Source of the DNA: Anaerolineae bacterium
GTDB lineage: Bacteria > Chloroflexota > Anaerolineae > 4572-78 > J111
Assembly: GCA_020433785.1 (NCBI GenBank)
Contig: JAGRCC010000197.1
Location: 1-12,976, forward strand
Reading direction: 5' to 3'
Length of the DNA: 12,976 nt
Each line of letters begins with the position of its first letter. Position 1 is the first letter of the stretch. The notes beneath the pieces are model-generated. The model made no database searches. It saw nothing but the letters and a program-made list of their open reading frames with translations, and was not told the DNA's origin. This document shows, piece by piece, positions 1 through 6,119 of the stretch. The position numbers and the translations under genes are program-made.

Positions 1-198
1 CACAAAGATCTGCCCAAGAATTACTCCTACACCAGCGACTACTTGCTCTACCAGAAGTGTCCCCGCCAGTACATGCTTTTCCGAAAGTATGGCTTCGCTC
101 CCTCCGCTACCGAGACCATGGTCTTTGGCAGCGTTATTCACCAGACGCTTGAAGACTTACACCAATTCTTAATTCGTACAAGGAGACAAACCGCATGA
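1..198 (+). CDS. C-terminal end of RecB/UvrD-type helicase-nuclease, PD-(D/E)XK domain start (partial)
   Basis: The window opens inside a gene; frame 1 gives 65 codons before a TGA at 196-198. The translation carries SYTSDYLLYQKCPRQY and then VFGSVIHQTLEDLHQF. These match the opening of the RecB/AddB-like nuclease domain (PDDEXK_1 type): a C-P-x-x-Y motif, whose Cys is usually the first ligand of a four-Cys Fe-S cluster, followed by the G-x-x-x-H helix. In homologs I recall (UvrD-type helicases carrying a C-terminal nuclease), the polypeptide continues without a break into the catalytic GxxDxI and DxK motifs. Here those motifs lie in the next ORF, which overlaps this stop by ATGA. The fragment is therefore either the true C-terminus of one subunit or the upstream half of a frameshifted gene. 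The role would be DNA unwinding and cleavage; the helicase part is outside the window. Confidence 0.75.
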   Translation, partial: HKDLPKNYSYTSDYLLYQKCPRQYMLFRKYGFAPSATETMVFGSVIHQTLEDLHQFLIRTRRQTA

Positions 199-1049
199 CA
201 CCCACAAATGGAACCCCCTACACAGAAGCCGATATCGAAGCCTTCATCCGCGAACAATTCGCCGATAACCTGGAGCGGATCATGTTCGACGGTGGCCAAC
301 CCCTCACCGAAGACTCGAAGCAGGCCGCCCTGAATCAGATCCTTCTTTACTGGCGGCGCATGCGCGCCATCGCCACCCGCGTCACCGATACCGAAGTACG
401 TCTAAATTTGCCACAGCAAACATCGCCGGCGGGGCGAGTCTTTGGTATCGAAGGGATCGTTGATATTATCCGCGAGGACGACCAGACCATCATGTACGAT
501 ATTAAATCGCACGATCTGGAGTATGTGCGGGCCAACACCGGATTGTACCAACAGCAACTCAATGTCTATGCTCACATCTGGCAAGAACTGCACCAACAAC
601 AGCTTGACCAGACAGCGGTGATTGCCACGGCCTATCCGGACGGCATTGCAGAGGCGCTGGCCGACGGTAATGAACAAGCGTTGGAAGATGAGTTGACTCG
701 GTGGGATCCGCTGGTTGAGATTGAATTTGACGCCGGCCAGGTTGAGGCCACTATCCAGGCTTTTGGCACGGTGGTCGATGCGATTGAGGCAGGTGAGTTT
801 ACTCCGCCCTCTAGCGACACACTGGCCGCGCCCATGCCCGGCTCTCGCAGCATTTTTGGCCGGCGCATCTGCCGCCTGTGTGACGTGCGCTTTAGCTGCT
901 GCTCCTATCGCGAATATGCCGGGTTGCAACGGCGTCGCACCCGAGAGTCCACCTTCCACCGCTACTTCAACGACTACGGCACCGACCGCGCCGTGGAAGT
1001 GCGCCGTACGGCTCGGCTGGAAACGCTGTCGGATGAAGAGATGGCGTAG
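195..1049 (+). CDS. PD-(D/E)XK (RecB-family) nuclease catalytic half with Cys cluster
   Basis: This 284-aa ORF starts at an ATG overlapping the preceding stop (ATGA). An AAGGAGA Shine-Dalgarno sequence lies at 180-186, 8 nt before the start, so coupled translation is possible. Visible motifs are GIEGIVD (residues 84-90, catalytic Asp 90), YDIKS (101-105, the D-x-K pair) and QQQLNVYAHI (119-128, the Q/Y motif), which together form the catalytic core of RecB-like nucleases. C226-x2-C229-x5-C235 near the C-terminus would supply three of four Fe-S ligands. The fourth Cys lies in the upstream ORF, so the cluster only makes sense if both pieces associate or were once one chain. The preceding frame is open back to 153, so a single indel between about 153 and 198 would join the two ORFs. 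The likely role is processing of DNA ends with its helicase. I am confident of the fold, less so of whether the gene is intact. Confidence 0.8.
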   Translation: MTPTNGTPYTEADIEAFIREQFADNLERIMFDGGQPLTEDSKQAALNQILLYWRRMRAIATRVTDTEVRLNLPQQTSPAGRVFGIEGIVDIIREDDQTIMYDIKSHDLEYVRANTGLYQQQLNVYAHIWQELHQQQLDQTAVIATAYPDGIAEALADGNEQALEDELTRWDPLVEIEFDAGQVEATIQAFGTVVDAIEAGEFTPPSSDTLAAPMPGSRSIFGRRICRLCDVRFSCCSYREYAGLQRRRTRESTFHRYFNDYGTDRAVEVRRTARLETLSDEEMA

Positions 1050-1118
1050 TGGGGAAATTAATCAAGTTCTGGTACCAAGGATAACCTACGCAGCGACAAT
1101 TCGAGTAAGGGAGGTGGG

Positions 1119-1978
1119 GTGAATCCCTCATTCTTCTCTAAAAATTGGTGTACTCTTACCTGGACAGACTGGCACTCGCTTGATCAGCTAAACATAATCG
1201 GGCGGACGATCCCTGATGTGCCGGGCATATACCGAGTTCGCCCTGTTGATGGCTCGCAACTGGTTTATATTGGCCAGACTCACATGGGATTACGCGCCCG
1301 TTTGCGAATGTTGGCTTACTGCCACCGGGATGAGATGCCATTTAACGATCCACACACGGCTGCACGTGCTTGTGGGCCTGGCGGGTTGAAAATGGCCTAC
1401 AATATGAGTTTTCGGTTGCAGAGTTTTCCGGCAGTAATCAAGAGCGACAGGTATTGGAAGATATGCTGCTGTGGCAACATCGTCTGGAGTATGGCGAGTC
1501 CACCCTTTGTAATCATGGCCGATTTCACCCATGCTACTCATGGCCGAGTAACCGAAAACAGGGACGCAAGGGACAAAAACTCCCTCTGGGCCAAATTAGT
1601 CTGGCGAGTGGTCCGAGTTTGCCAGCGCTTCAATTACAAGGGCAACCCCAAGATCAAACTTGGATGGAGTTGGCTTGGTCAAGAGTGATACCATTTGATA
1701 AGGTTATTGCAAAAGAGGTACCAGTTGGTGATGGTTTATACAAAATCCTCGATGGCAATACAGGTACACTGCTGTATATTGGCGAGTCGCATCAGTTGGC
1801 GAAACGGCTCAAAACACATTCAAGAAAGAATTGGGAGCCCTATCTGCCTGTGATGTCGTATCATTCGCTGCCGGAGGGGACCTTGCCTCATCAACGTCGC
1901 GAATGGGAGGTCGATTTGATCGGCGCTTATTATGCCGCATTCAAACAGCCGCCTGTTTTTCAGTACCGGAATCACTAA
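1119..1978 (+). pseudogene. Twin GIY-YIG nuclease-like protein, frameshifted
   Basis: Reading starts at a GTG (1119-1121) preceded by GGGAGG (1109-1114). The first frame gives IPDVPGIYRV...VYIGQTHMGLRARL, a GIY-YIG core with the following Arg helix, and then DPHTAARA. At about 1370 the homologous text moves to the -1 frame as LWAWRVENGLQYEFSV...LEDMLLW...GESTLCNHGRFHP. Joining PHTAARA to LWAWR restores a sequence I recognise from this GIY-YIG family, so one base seems to be lost near 1370. The shifted frame ends at 1978, giving about 286 aa if repaired. The C-terminal 90 residues hold a second GIY-YIG-like unit: GDGLYKIL...LLYIGESHQLAKRL, then EWEVDLIGAYYA. GIY-YIG domains usually cut DNA through a metal-bound Glu and the paired tyrosines. 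Unrepaired, the first frame ends at 1688 without the conserved Glu and Asn region. A sequencing error is the main alternative to a real pseudogene. Confidence 0.75.
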
Positions 1979-2043
1979 ATACGATGCACAATCTAGTTAC
2001 CCCCAGTCCGACCTGCTCCTACTTATACCGACGACTTCCAACC

Positions 2044-2068
2044 CGATTGTTTTTGCGAAAAACAGTCG
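2044..2068. terminator. Strong hairpin downstream of the GIY-YIG gene
   Basis: An 11-bp stem (2044-2054 with 2058-2068, one G-T wobble) closes a GCG loop. It lies 65 bp after the stop of the GIY-YIG reading frame. The inner half of the stem is A/T, and no U-run follows on either strand, so it is not a classical rho-independent terminator. It may protect the 3' end of the upstream transcript or separate it from the next unit. Confidence 0.4.
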
Positions 2069-2106
2069 CACGTAACGGAATAATAAAAAACCTGCCCAAA
2101 GTCTCA

Positions 2107-2135
2107 TTGTGTTAAAACTTAAGACATGATAAAAT
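2107..2135 (+). promoter_or_regulatory. Putative plus-strand sigma-70 promoter for the NACHT operon
   Basis: TTGTGT (2107-2112) and TAAAAT (2130-2135) are separated by 17 bp. The -35 is poor and the -10 good. Support comes from the second regulatory element, where TTGTCA-18-TACAAT occupies the same place, 12-13 bp before the G/C hairpin, and the two -10 regions share GATA-x-AAT. Transcription would start at about 2142 and give the NACHT mRNA a leader of about 270 nt that includes the complement of the small RNA at 2138-2206. Confidence 0.45.
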
Positions 2136-2137
2136 TA

Positions 2138-2170
2138 ACAAAATAAAAAGCCCCGTTGAGATCGGGGCTT
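2138..2170 (-). terminator. Rho-independent terminator, minus strand
   Basis: A perfect 8-bp stem (AAGCCCCG 2148-2155 with CGGGGCTT 2163-2170) encloses a 7-nt loop. On the minus strand it is followed by TTTTATTTT (the A-rich tract 2140-2147). On the plus strand no U-run follows, so the orientation is clear. It ends the small RNA of copy 1. Confidence 0.75.
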
Positions 2171-2206
2171 AAGTAAATGTCGGGTGACGCAACCACCCAA
2201 GCGATT
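2138..2206 (-). ncRNA. Predicted small minus-strand RNA, copy 1
   Basis: Predicted from a minus promoter (10 and 35 boxes at 2213-2241) to a minus terminator (2138-2170), about 65-70 nt. The RNA would have an 8-nt leader, a first hairpin formed by 2193-2198 and 2182-2187 (GGGUGG with UCACCC, loop UUGCG), an 11-nt A/U-rich linker, and the terminator hairpin. The last pair of the first stem is G-U on this strand but A-C on the plus strand, which favours the minus transcript. The same plan recurs at 5966-6046 with different stem sequences. No open reading frame of note lies inside. It would be fully complementary to the leader of the NACHT mRNA if that mRNA starts at the promoter at 2107-2135. 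I do not recognise a described RNA family. Confidence 0.6.
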
Positions 2207-2234
2207 TTTTATATCTTAGCACGGTGGCGTCACC
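2183..2234. repeat. Inverted repeat across the minus promoter, copy 1
   Basis: GGTGACGC (2183-2190) is repeated inverted as GCGTCACC (2227-2234). CCACC (2193-2197) can also pair with GGTGG (2223-2227), nested inside the outer stem with a small bulge. One arm lies inside the small RNA and the other in the promoter spacer upstream of its start. The repeat could therefore be an operator, or a fold of the plus-strand leader. Copy 2 keeps an inverted repeat here with a different sequence. Confidence 0.6.
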
Positions 2235-2241
2235 TGGTCAA
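2213..2241 (-). promoter_or_regulatory. Near-consensus extended -10 promoter, minus strand, copy 1
   Basis: On the minus strand TTGACC (complement of 2236-2241), a 17-bp spacer ending in TGC, and TAAGAT (complement of 2213-2218) form a strong sigma-70-type extended -10 promoter. The predicted start is near 2206. Both boxes, the spacer length and the TGC extension are identical in copy 2 (6053-6081), although most other bases differ. Confidence 0.75.
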
Positions 2242-2413
2242 TGGTGGCGCGTTTTTCTTTGCCTAATTCAACCCCCAATTAACACTTAATCTTTGCCCCG
2301 TAAAGCGCTGCATCAAAATAAACTGTATTCCAACAGATCAAAGTAGATGCTGTTTATTCCTCATCAGCTATTGCAATTTATTCGCCACATTTGGGATCAT
2401 ATTGGGGGAACAA

Positions 2414-5362
2414 ATGACGCAATTTGAACAACAGAGTCAGATTACATACGGCAAACAATTTAATATCGCTGGAAATCAAGTATTCCAAGGTCCTACGTAC
2501 ATCTATGATGAACCCCCAGCGATATTACCAACGCCCGAGGTCCACGAGCAGCGTGATTTAACTATATTACTTCAAAAGGTAAAAACCTTCTGGATCGAGG
2601 GAGTCCTAGAAAACTCTATCCACACAAGTATTTTCTTGACTTTAGATAAAAAAACAGACTTCGACGCTGTGCAACATCCTTGGGAAAGTGTACTCGAGTT
2701 GCCGAACCAAGAACCAAAGCCCCTTCCTCGTGAAATAAATATACGAGATATATTTGATGACTTAAACCGAGCAATGCTTATCTTAGGCGAGCCTGGTTCG
2801 GGCAAGACGATTACATTATTAGAGTTGGCCCGTGAACTAATTGATATAGCTGAAGCTGATAAACAATTCACCCAGCCAATCCCCGTAATATTTAATCTAT
2901 CCTCTTGGACACAAAGAAAGCCCCTTATCGAATGGTTGGTAATGGAATTGTCCACCAAATATCAAATACCTACTAAAATAGGCCAAAAATGGTTGATGAC
3001 TAATCGAATACTTCCTTTGCTGGATGGGTTGGACGAGGTTCAAGCTATCCAGCGGAGTGCTTGCGTGGAAGCAATAAACACTTTTGGTAATGAAATTGGC
3101 CTTGCCGGAATAGTGGTTTGCTGCCGATTACGAGAATATACCGACCTCCCAAATCGACTGCGGCTCAATGGGGCTATTCGTCTTGAACCGTTATCAGCCA
3201 GCCAAATTGATGAGTATTTGGACAGAGTTAGTCCAAATCTTGCTTCATTAAGGAAAACTTTGCAGAGAGACCCGCCTCTACGTGAGCTGGCACAATCACC
3301 GTTAATGTTAAATATAATGAGTCTAGCCTACCAGGATGGTGCAGAACAGATTACCCATCCACTGGAGACGGTTGAAGTCCGCCGTGAGCATCTATTCAAA
3401 ATCTATATTGAGAGAATGCTCAACTGGAAAGGAAAGGCAAACAAACCTTATTCAGACCAACAAACAGTCTATTGGCTCACTTGGCTCGCTCAACAATTGG
3501 TTCAACATAATCACACCGTTTTTCTCATCGATCAGTTACAGCCAAGTTGGCTCAGAACTAATTCGCTTCAATGGGTCTACTTTTTGTGGTCACGATTGCT
3601 CATTGCAGTTGTCGCCAGCAGTGCTACATTACTCATTCTGTTTGGATTTGGTGGTGTGTTTAAGCAAGGTTTTCGAGAGGAATTTACGTTTGGTTTGTTA
3701 GCAATAATGCTCACTTGGTCAATATTAGGACTGGGTTTTGGAGTCATTGATAAGATACAATTGAGTCGTGATATTGCGACAAAGAAAAAGCACCGCCAGA
3801 ATTTAATGATAATTTTGAGTGGTAGTCTAGTATTGGGAATAATTCTTGGCCTTATTTTTTCGTTGTACTTCGCAATAAGTACTGGCCCCGTAGTTGGACT
3901 GATAACTTTCGGATTTGCAGGAATTTTTGGGACTGGTTGGATTTATGGATTGAGAGGGGGACGAGAAAGTCTTACAAACGATATTCAAACTACAGAAGCG
4001 TTAACCTGGTCGTGGAAAGGGGCTCTATATGGGGGTGCAATTGCAGGAGTTTCTTGGCTAGTCGTAGCCATGGTATTTTGGCAAATAACCTCAGCGACCG
4101 ACTCCTTCGTTTTGCGCGTAATAGTCGGTTATATGGGATCCATTTCTATCCTCTTTGGGCTACTTTTTGGTGGCACAATAAGTAGTATTGTTGAGACAAA
4201 AGTACAACCAAATGAAGGCATCCGTCTATCTTTGAGGAATAGTGTGATTTTTGGACTAGGTTATGGCTCCGTCATTGGTATAAGTGCCGGACTCATTGTC
4301 TGGTGGGGTGATCTCAATATTCAATTCATTGTCCCTTGGCTAGATTCAGGTCTAACAGGATTGGAAATTATCCCGATTCTCGGATTAAGTGTGGGATTAA
4401 TGGCGTCGCTGTGGTATGGCGGCTTTGAGATTATTCAACATATTACGTTACGTTTTTTACTTTGCTTTGAAAGAAACATTCCATGGAATTACAGGTCCTT
4501 TTTAGAATACTCTAGGCAACGGACATTTCTGCAGAGAGTGGGTGGCGGCTATATCTTTACTCATCGCCTCTTATTAGAACATTTCGCGCATGCCACATTG
4601 GCGAAGAATGCATACCGGCCATCAATGCAAAAACAACGTGCTTTTTTTTGGCTGGCAACTTTACTGCCGGTTTTAACGGCAGGATTAATGTTCACTATTG
4701 CCATCAATACTTTTCCATCTGGTTTGTTCCACTTTCAGATGGGGATTGTATATGAAATAATTTGTGACGAACCTGATTCTGCTATCAAAGAATACACCAA
4801 GGCGATACAACAGAAACCGTATTTCCTTTACTACTGGTGGCGTGGCAGCGCATTCGCTCATTTAGGTGCCAACGACAAAGCGATAGAGGATATCACAAAA
4901 GCAATAAATTTAACAGAAGATGAGGGAGGATTATATTTCCAACGCGGAATATTATATACAGGTCTCAATAAGCCTCAAGAGGCTTACGAGGATTTTGAAA
5001 AATCCCGCGAACTTGATCCAGAAAGGGTATATACTTTTTACGGTCTTTGTTTGCATGGAGTTTTGTTTAACACTGCTGAAAGTGTGATAAATGAGTGTGA
5101 TCAAGCCGTTCTTCTAGATCCAAGCTCGGGGGTAATTCGTGACGCACGCGGATTAGCTAGGGCAGTTACTGGAGATTTCAAAGGAGCCGTAGAGGACTTT
5201 GAGTTTTTTATAGAGTGGTCACAGGACTATCCGCGTTATGATAGGCGGCGAGCCGAGCGAAGAAATTGGATAAATGAATTAAAAATGGATCATAATTTTA
5301 TTGATAAAACAATTATAGAAGAACAGCGCCAAAATTTAATTAGAGATTTTTTTGGAGAGTAA
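2414..5362 (+). CDS. Membrane NACHT-family STAND NTPase with C-terminal TPR repeats
   Basis: 982 aa from the ATG at 2414 with GGGGGA (2404-2409) upstream; a TTG four codons earlier is less likely. In order (982-aa numbering): a short Gln/Asn-rich N-terminal motif (1-30); a NACHT NTPase with Walker A GEPGSGKT (125-132), Walker B LLDGLDEV (202-209), an arginine-sensor-like CCRLREY (236-242) and the ELAQSPLMLNIM segment (291-302); then RREHLFKIYIERML (324-337); eight hydrophobic segments between about 393 and 672; RVGGGYIFTHRLLLEHFA (708-725), a motif I know from membrane NACHT proteins; a ninth segment (about 744-766); and about five TPR-like repeats (772-940). Basic residues fall in the loops expected inside (for example KKKHR after segment 2), so the NTPase would be cytoplasmic and the TPRs outside. 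STAND proteins are ligand-triggered oligomerising switches; the trigger and effector here are unknown. A partner gene follows after 26 bp. Confidence 0.85.
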   Translation: MTQFEQQSQITYGKQFNIAGNQVFQGPTYIYDEPPAILPTPEVHEQRDLTILLQKVKTFWIEGVLENSIHTSIFLTLDKKTDFDAVQHPWESVLELPNQEPKPLPREINIRDIFDDLNRAMLILGEPGSGKTITLLELARELIDIAEADKQFTQPIPVIFNLSSWTQRKPLIEWLVMELSTKYQIPTKIGQKWLMTNRILPLLDGLDEVQAIQRSACVEAINTFGNEIGLAGIVVCCRLREYTDLPNRLRLNGAIRLEPLSASQIDEYLDRVSPNLASLRKTLQRDPPLRELAQSPLMLNIMSLAYQDGAEQITHPLETVEVRREHLFKIYIERMLNWKGKANKPYSDQQTVYWLTWLAQQLVQHNHTVFLIDQLQPSWLRTNSLQWVYFLWSRLLIAVVASSATLLILFGFGGVFKQGFREEFTFGLLAIMLTWSILGLGFGVIDKIQLSRDIATKKKHRQNLMIILSGSLVLGIILGLIFSLYFAISTGPVVGLITFGFAGIFGTGWIYGLRGGRESLTNDIQTTEALTWSWKGALYGGAIAGVSWLVVAMVFWQITSATDSFVLRVIVGYMGSISILFGLLFGGTISSIVETKVQPNEGIRLSLRNSVIFGLGYGSVIGISAGLIVWWGDLNIQFIVPWLDSGLTGLEIIPILGLSVGLMASLWYGGFEIIQHITLRFLLCFERNIPWNYRSFLEYSRQRTFLQRVGGGYIFTHRLLLEHFAHATLAKNAYRPSMQKQRAFFWLATLLPVLTAGLMFTIAINTFPSGLFHFQMGIVYEIICDEPDSAIKEYTKAIQQKPYFLYYWWRGSAFAHLGANDKAIEDITKAINLTEDEGGLYFQRGILYTGLNKPQEAYEDFEKSRELDPERVYTFYGLCLHGVLFNTAESVINECDQAVLLDPSSGVIRDARGLARAVTGDFKGAVEDFEFFIEWSQDYPRYDRRRAERRNWINELKMDHNFIDKTIIEEQRQNLIRDFFGE

Positions 5363-5388
5363 TAGTAAATCTAAAAGGGGTTGATTCA

Positions 5389-5853
5389 ATGTCTGTTTTT
5401 AACCAAGAAGGTCAAACTGTTCATGGTGACCAATACAACGCCGCCAATGATATGAACATTGAAAAAGGTGATACTTTTAGCGGTGATTTTCGTGGAGCCG
5501 TCCTCAATGTGCGGTCCACCTTAACTAACGTCACTCAATCGATTGGCGCCATTCCGTATGCTTCGGACGAGGATAAACAAACTCTCAAAGATTTAATAAT
5601 TCGACTTAATGAGGCCCTCGAAGAAGCAGCCAACCAAGATCCCGGTATTTCCGAAGAAACCGAGGCTGTGGCCGAAACTGCTAAAGACTTAGTAGAAAAG
5701 GCCAATAAAGAAAAACCAAATCGTAAGTCACTAGAGATTACCGGAGATGGATTGGTAAAGGCGGCAGAAAATGTAGCTAAGGTCACGCCGCTGGTACTTA
5801 CAATTAGCAAACAAATTGTGGCATTCATTTTAGGAACGATAATGGCGACTTAA
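5389..5853 (+). CDS. Small helical protein with N-terminal motif shared with the NACHT protein
   Basis: 154 aa; the ATG is 8 nt after AAAAGGGG (5373-5380) and 26 bp after the NACHT stop, so it is probably co-transcribed. Residues 1-35 are polar and beta-prone (FNQEGQTVHGDQYNAANDMN). The stretch GDFRGAVLNVRSTLTNVTQSIGAIP (about 30-55) and the helical remainder (DEDKQTLKDLI..., AENVAKVTPLVLTISKQIVAFIL) match a widespread uncharacterised family I recall beside STAND and caspase-like genes in cyanobacteria and Chloroflexota. Aligned without gaps to the NACHT N-terminus, positions 1, 4, 6, 9, 13, 15, 17 and 19 are identical. The C-terminal 20 residues are hydrophobic enough to touch a membrane. 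It may be an adaptor or effector recruited through the shared motif; this is inference. No catalytic residues are visible. Confidence 0.75.
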   Translation: MSVFNQEGQTVHGDQYNAANDMNIEKGDTFSGDFRGAVLNVRSTLTNVTQSIGAIPYASDEDKQTLKDLIIRLNEALEEAANQDPGISEETEAVAETAKDLVEKANKEKPNRKSLEITGDGLVKAAENVAKVTPLVLTISKQIVAFILGTIMAT

Positions 5854-5926
5854 TATTCCATATCTGATGATGAATGTTTCATAAGCGATCACCTGTTTCA
5901 ATTTGTCAGAAGTGACTTATGTCCGG

Positions 5927-5956
5927 TTGTCAGTGGGATAACAGATGTGATACAAT
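5927..5956 (+). promoter_or_regulatory. Plus-strand sigma-70 promoter for the WD40-STAND operon
   Basis: TTGTCA (5927-5932), 18 bp, TACAAT (5951-5956). Start predicted near 5963, so the mRNA leader (about 155 nt) would contain the whole complement of the small RNA at 5966-6046. It sits at the same distance from the hairpin as the weaker promoter of copy 1. I see no better plus promoter between here and the start codon at 6120. Confidence 0.6.
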
Positions 5957-5965
5957 ATGGAGAAT

Positions 5966-6005
5966 TGAAAAAGACCCCAGAAAGGTTAGCCGCCTCGGGG
6001 TCTTT
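5966..6005 (-). terminator. Rho-independent terminator, minus strand
   Basis: Perfect 9-bp stem (AAAGACCCC 5970-5978 with GGGGTCTTT 5997-6005), 18-nt loop that can form an inner AGG/CCT pairing. On the minus strand it ends in TTTTTC, a modest U-run. On the plus strand GGGGTCTTTGT follows, so weak attenuation of the plus transcript is also possible. Confidence 0.6.
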
Positions 6006-6046
6006 GTACACATTAGACCAGAATGACCTGGCCGTGGTTTGTTGTT
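5966..6046 (-). ncRNA. Predicted small minus-strand RNA, copy 2
   Basis: Runs from the minus promoter at 6053-6081 (start near 6046) to the terminator at 5966-6005, about 80 nt. It has a 13-nt A/C-rich leader, a first hairpin from 6028-6033 and 6016-6021 (GGCCAG with CUGGUC, loop GUCAUU), a 10-nt linker, and the terminator hairpin. One pair of the first stem is G-U on the minus RNA but A-C on the plus strand, as in copy 1. Same order and spacing as copy 1, but with different stem sequences. Confidence 0.6.
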
Positions 6047-6080
6047 AGCCTCATCTTAGCACGAAGACGCAGCCAGGTCA
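6024..6080. repeat. Inverted repeat across the minus promoter, copy 2
   Basis: TGACCTGGC (6024-6032) is inverted as GCCAGGTCA (6072-6080), a perfect 9-bp repeat that overlaps the -35 box. CGTG (6033-6036) and CACG (6060-6063) can extend it inward. The position corresponds to the repeat at 2183-2234, but the bases are different, so the pairing rather than the sequence is kept. Confidence 0.65.
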
Positions 6081-6081
6081 A
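6053..6081 (-). promoter_or_regulatory. Near-consensus extended -10 promoter, minus strand, copy 2
   Basis: On the minus strand: TTGACC (complement of 6076-6081), a 17-bp spacer ending in TGC, TAAGAT (complement of 6053-6058). Identical boxes, spacer length and TGC extension to copy 1. Its -35 box is only 38 bp from the start codon of the plus-strand STAND gene, pointing away from it. Confidence 0.75.
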
Positions 6082-6119
6082 GAGAGCGCCGAATTTTCGA
6101 CAGCGCACTCTAAAGTTTT

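Noticed and set aside
180..200. Programmed -1 frameshift joining the two nuclease ORFs
   Set aside because: An internal Shine-Dalgarno-like AAGGAGA is present, but there is no slippery heptamer at the ATGA overlap; coupled re-initiation or an indel explains it more simply.
715..1122. Overlapping plus-strand reading frame (135 codons) inside the nuclease gene
   Set aside because: It is a shifted frame of the PD-(D/E)XK gene, with low-complexity Ala/Pro/Arg content and no recognisable motif.
2107..2241. Retron-like ncRNA upstream of an effector
   Set aside because: No reverse transcriptase is encoded anywhere in the window, and the predicted RNAs are short with a plain terminator.
2223..2250. 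Direct repeat GGTGGCG upstream of the NACHT gene
   Set aside because: Only seven bases, two copies, not present in the second element; likely chance.
2402..2404. TTG as start of the NACHT protein
   Set aside because: The ATG at 2414 lies just after GGGGGA (2404-2409), and the shared motif with the neighbouring small protein aligns from that Met.
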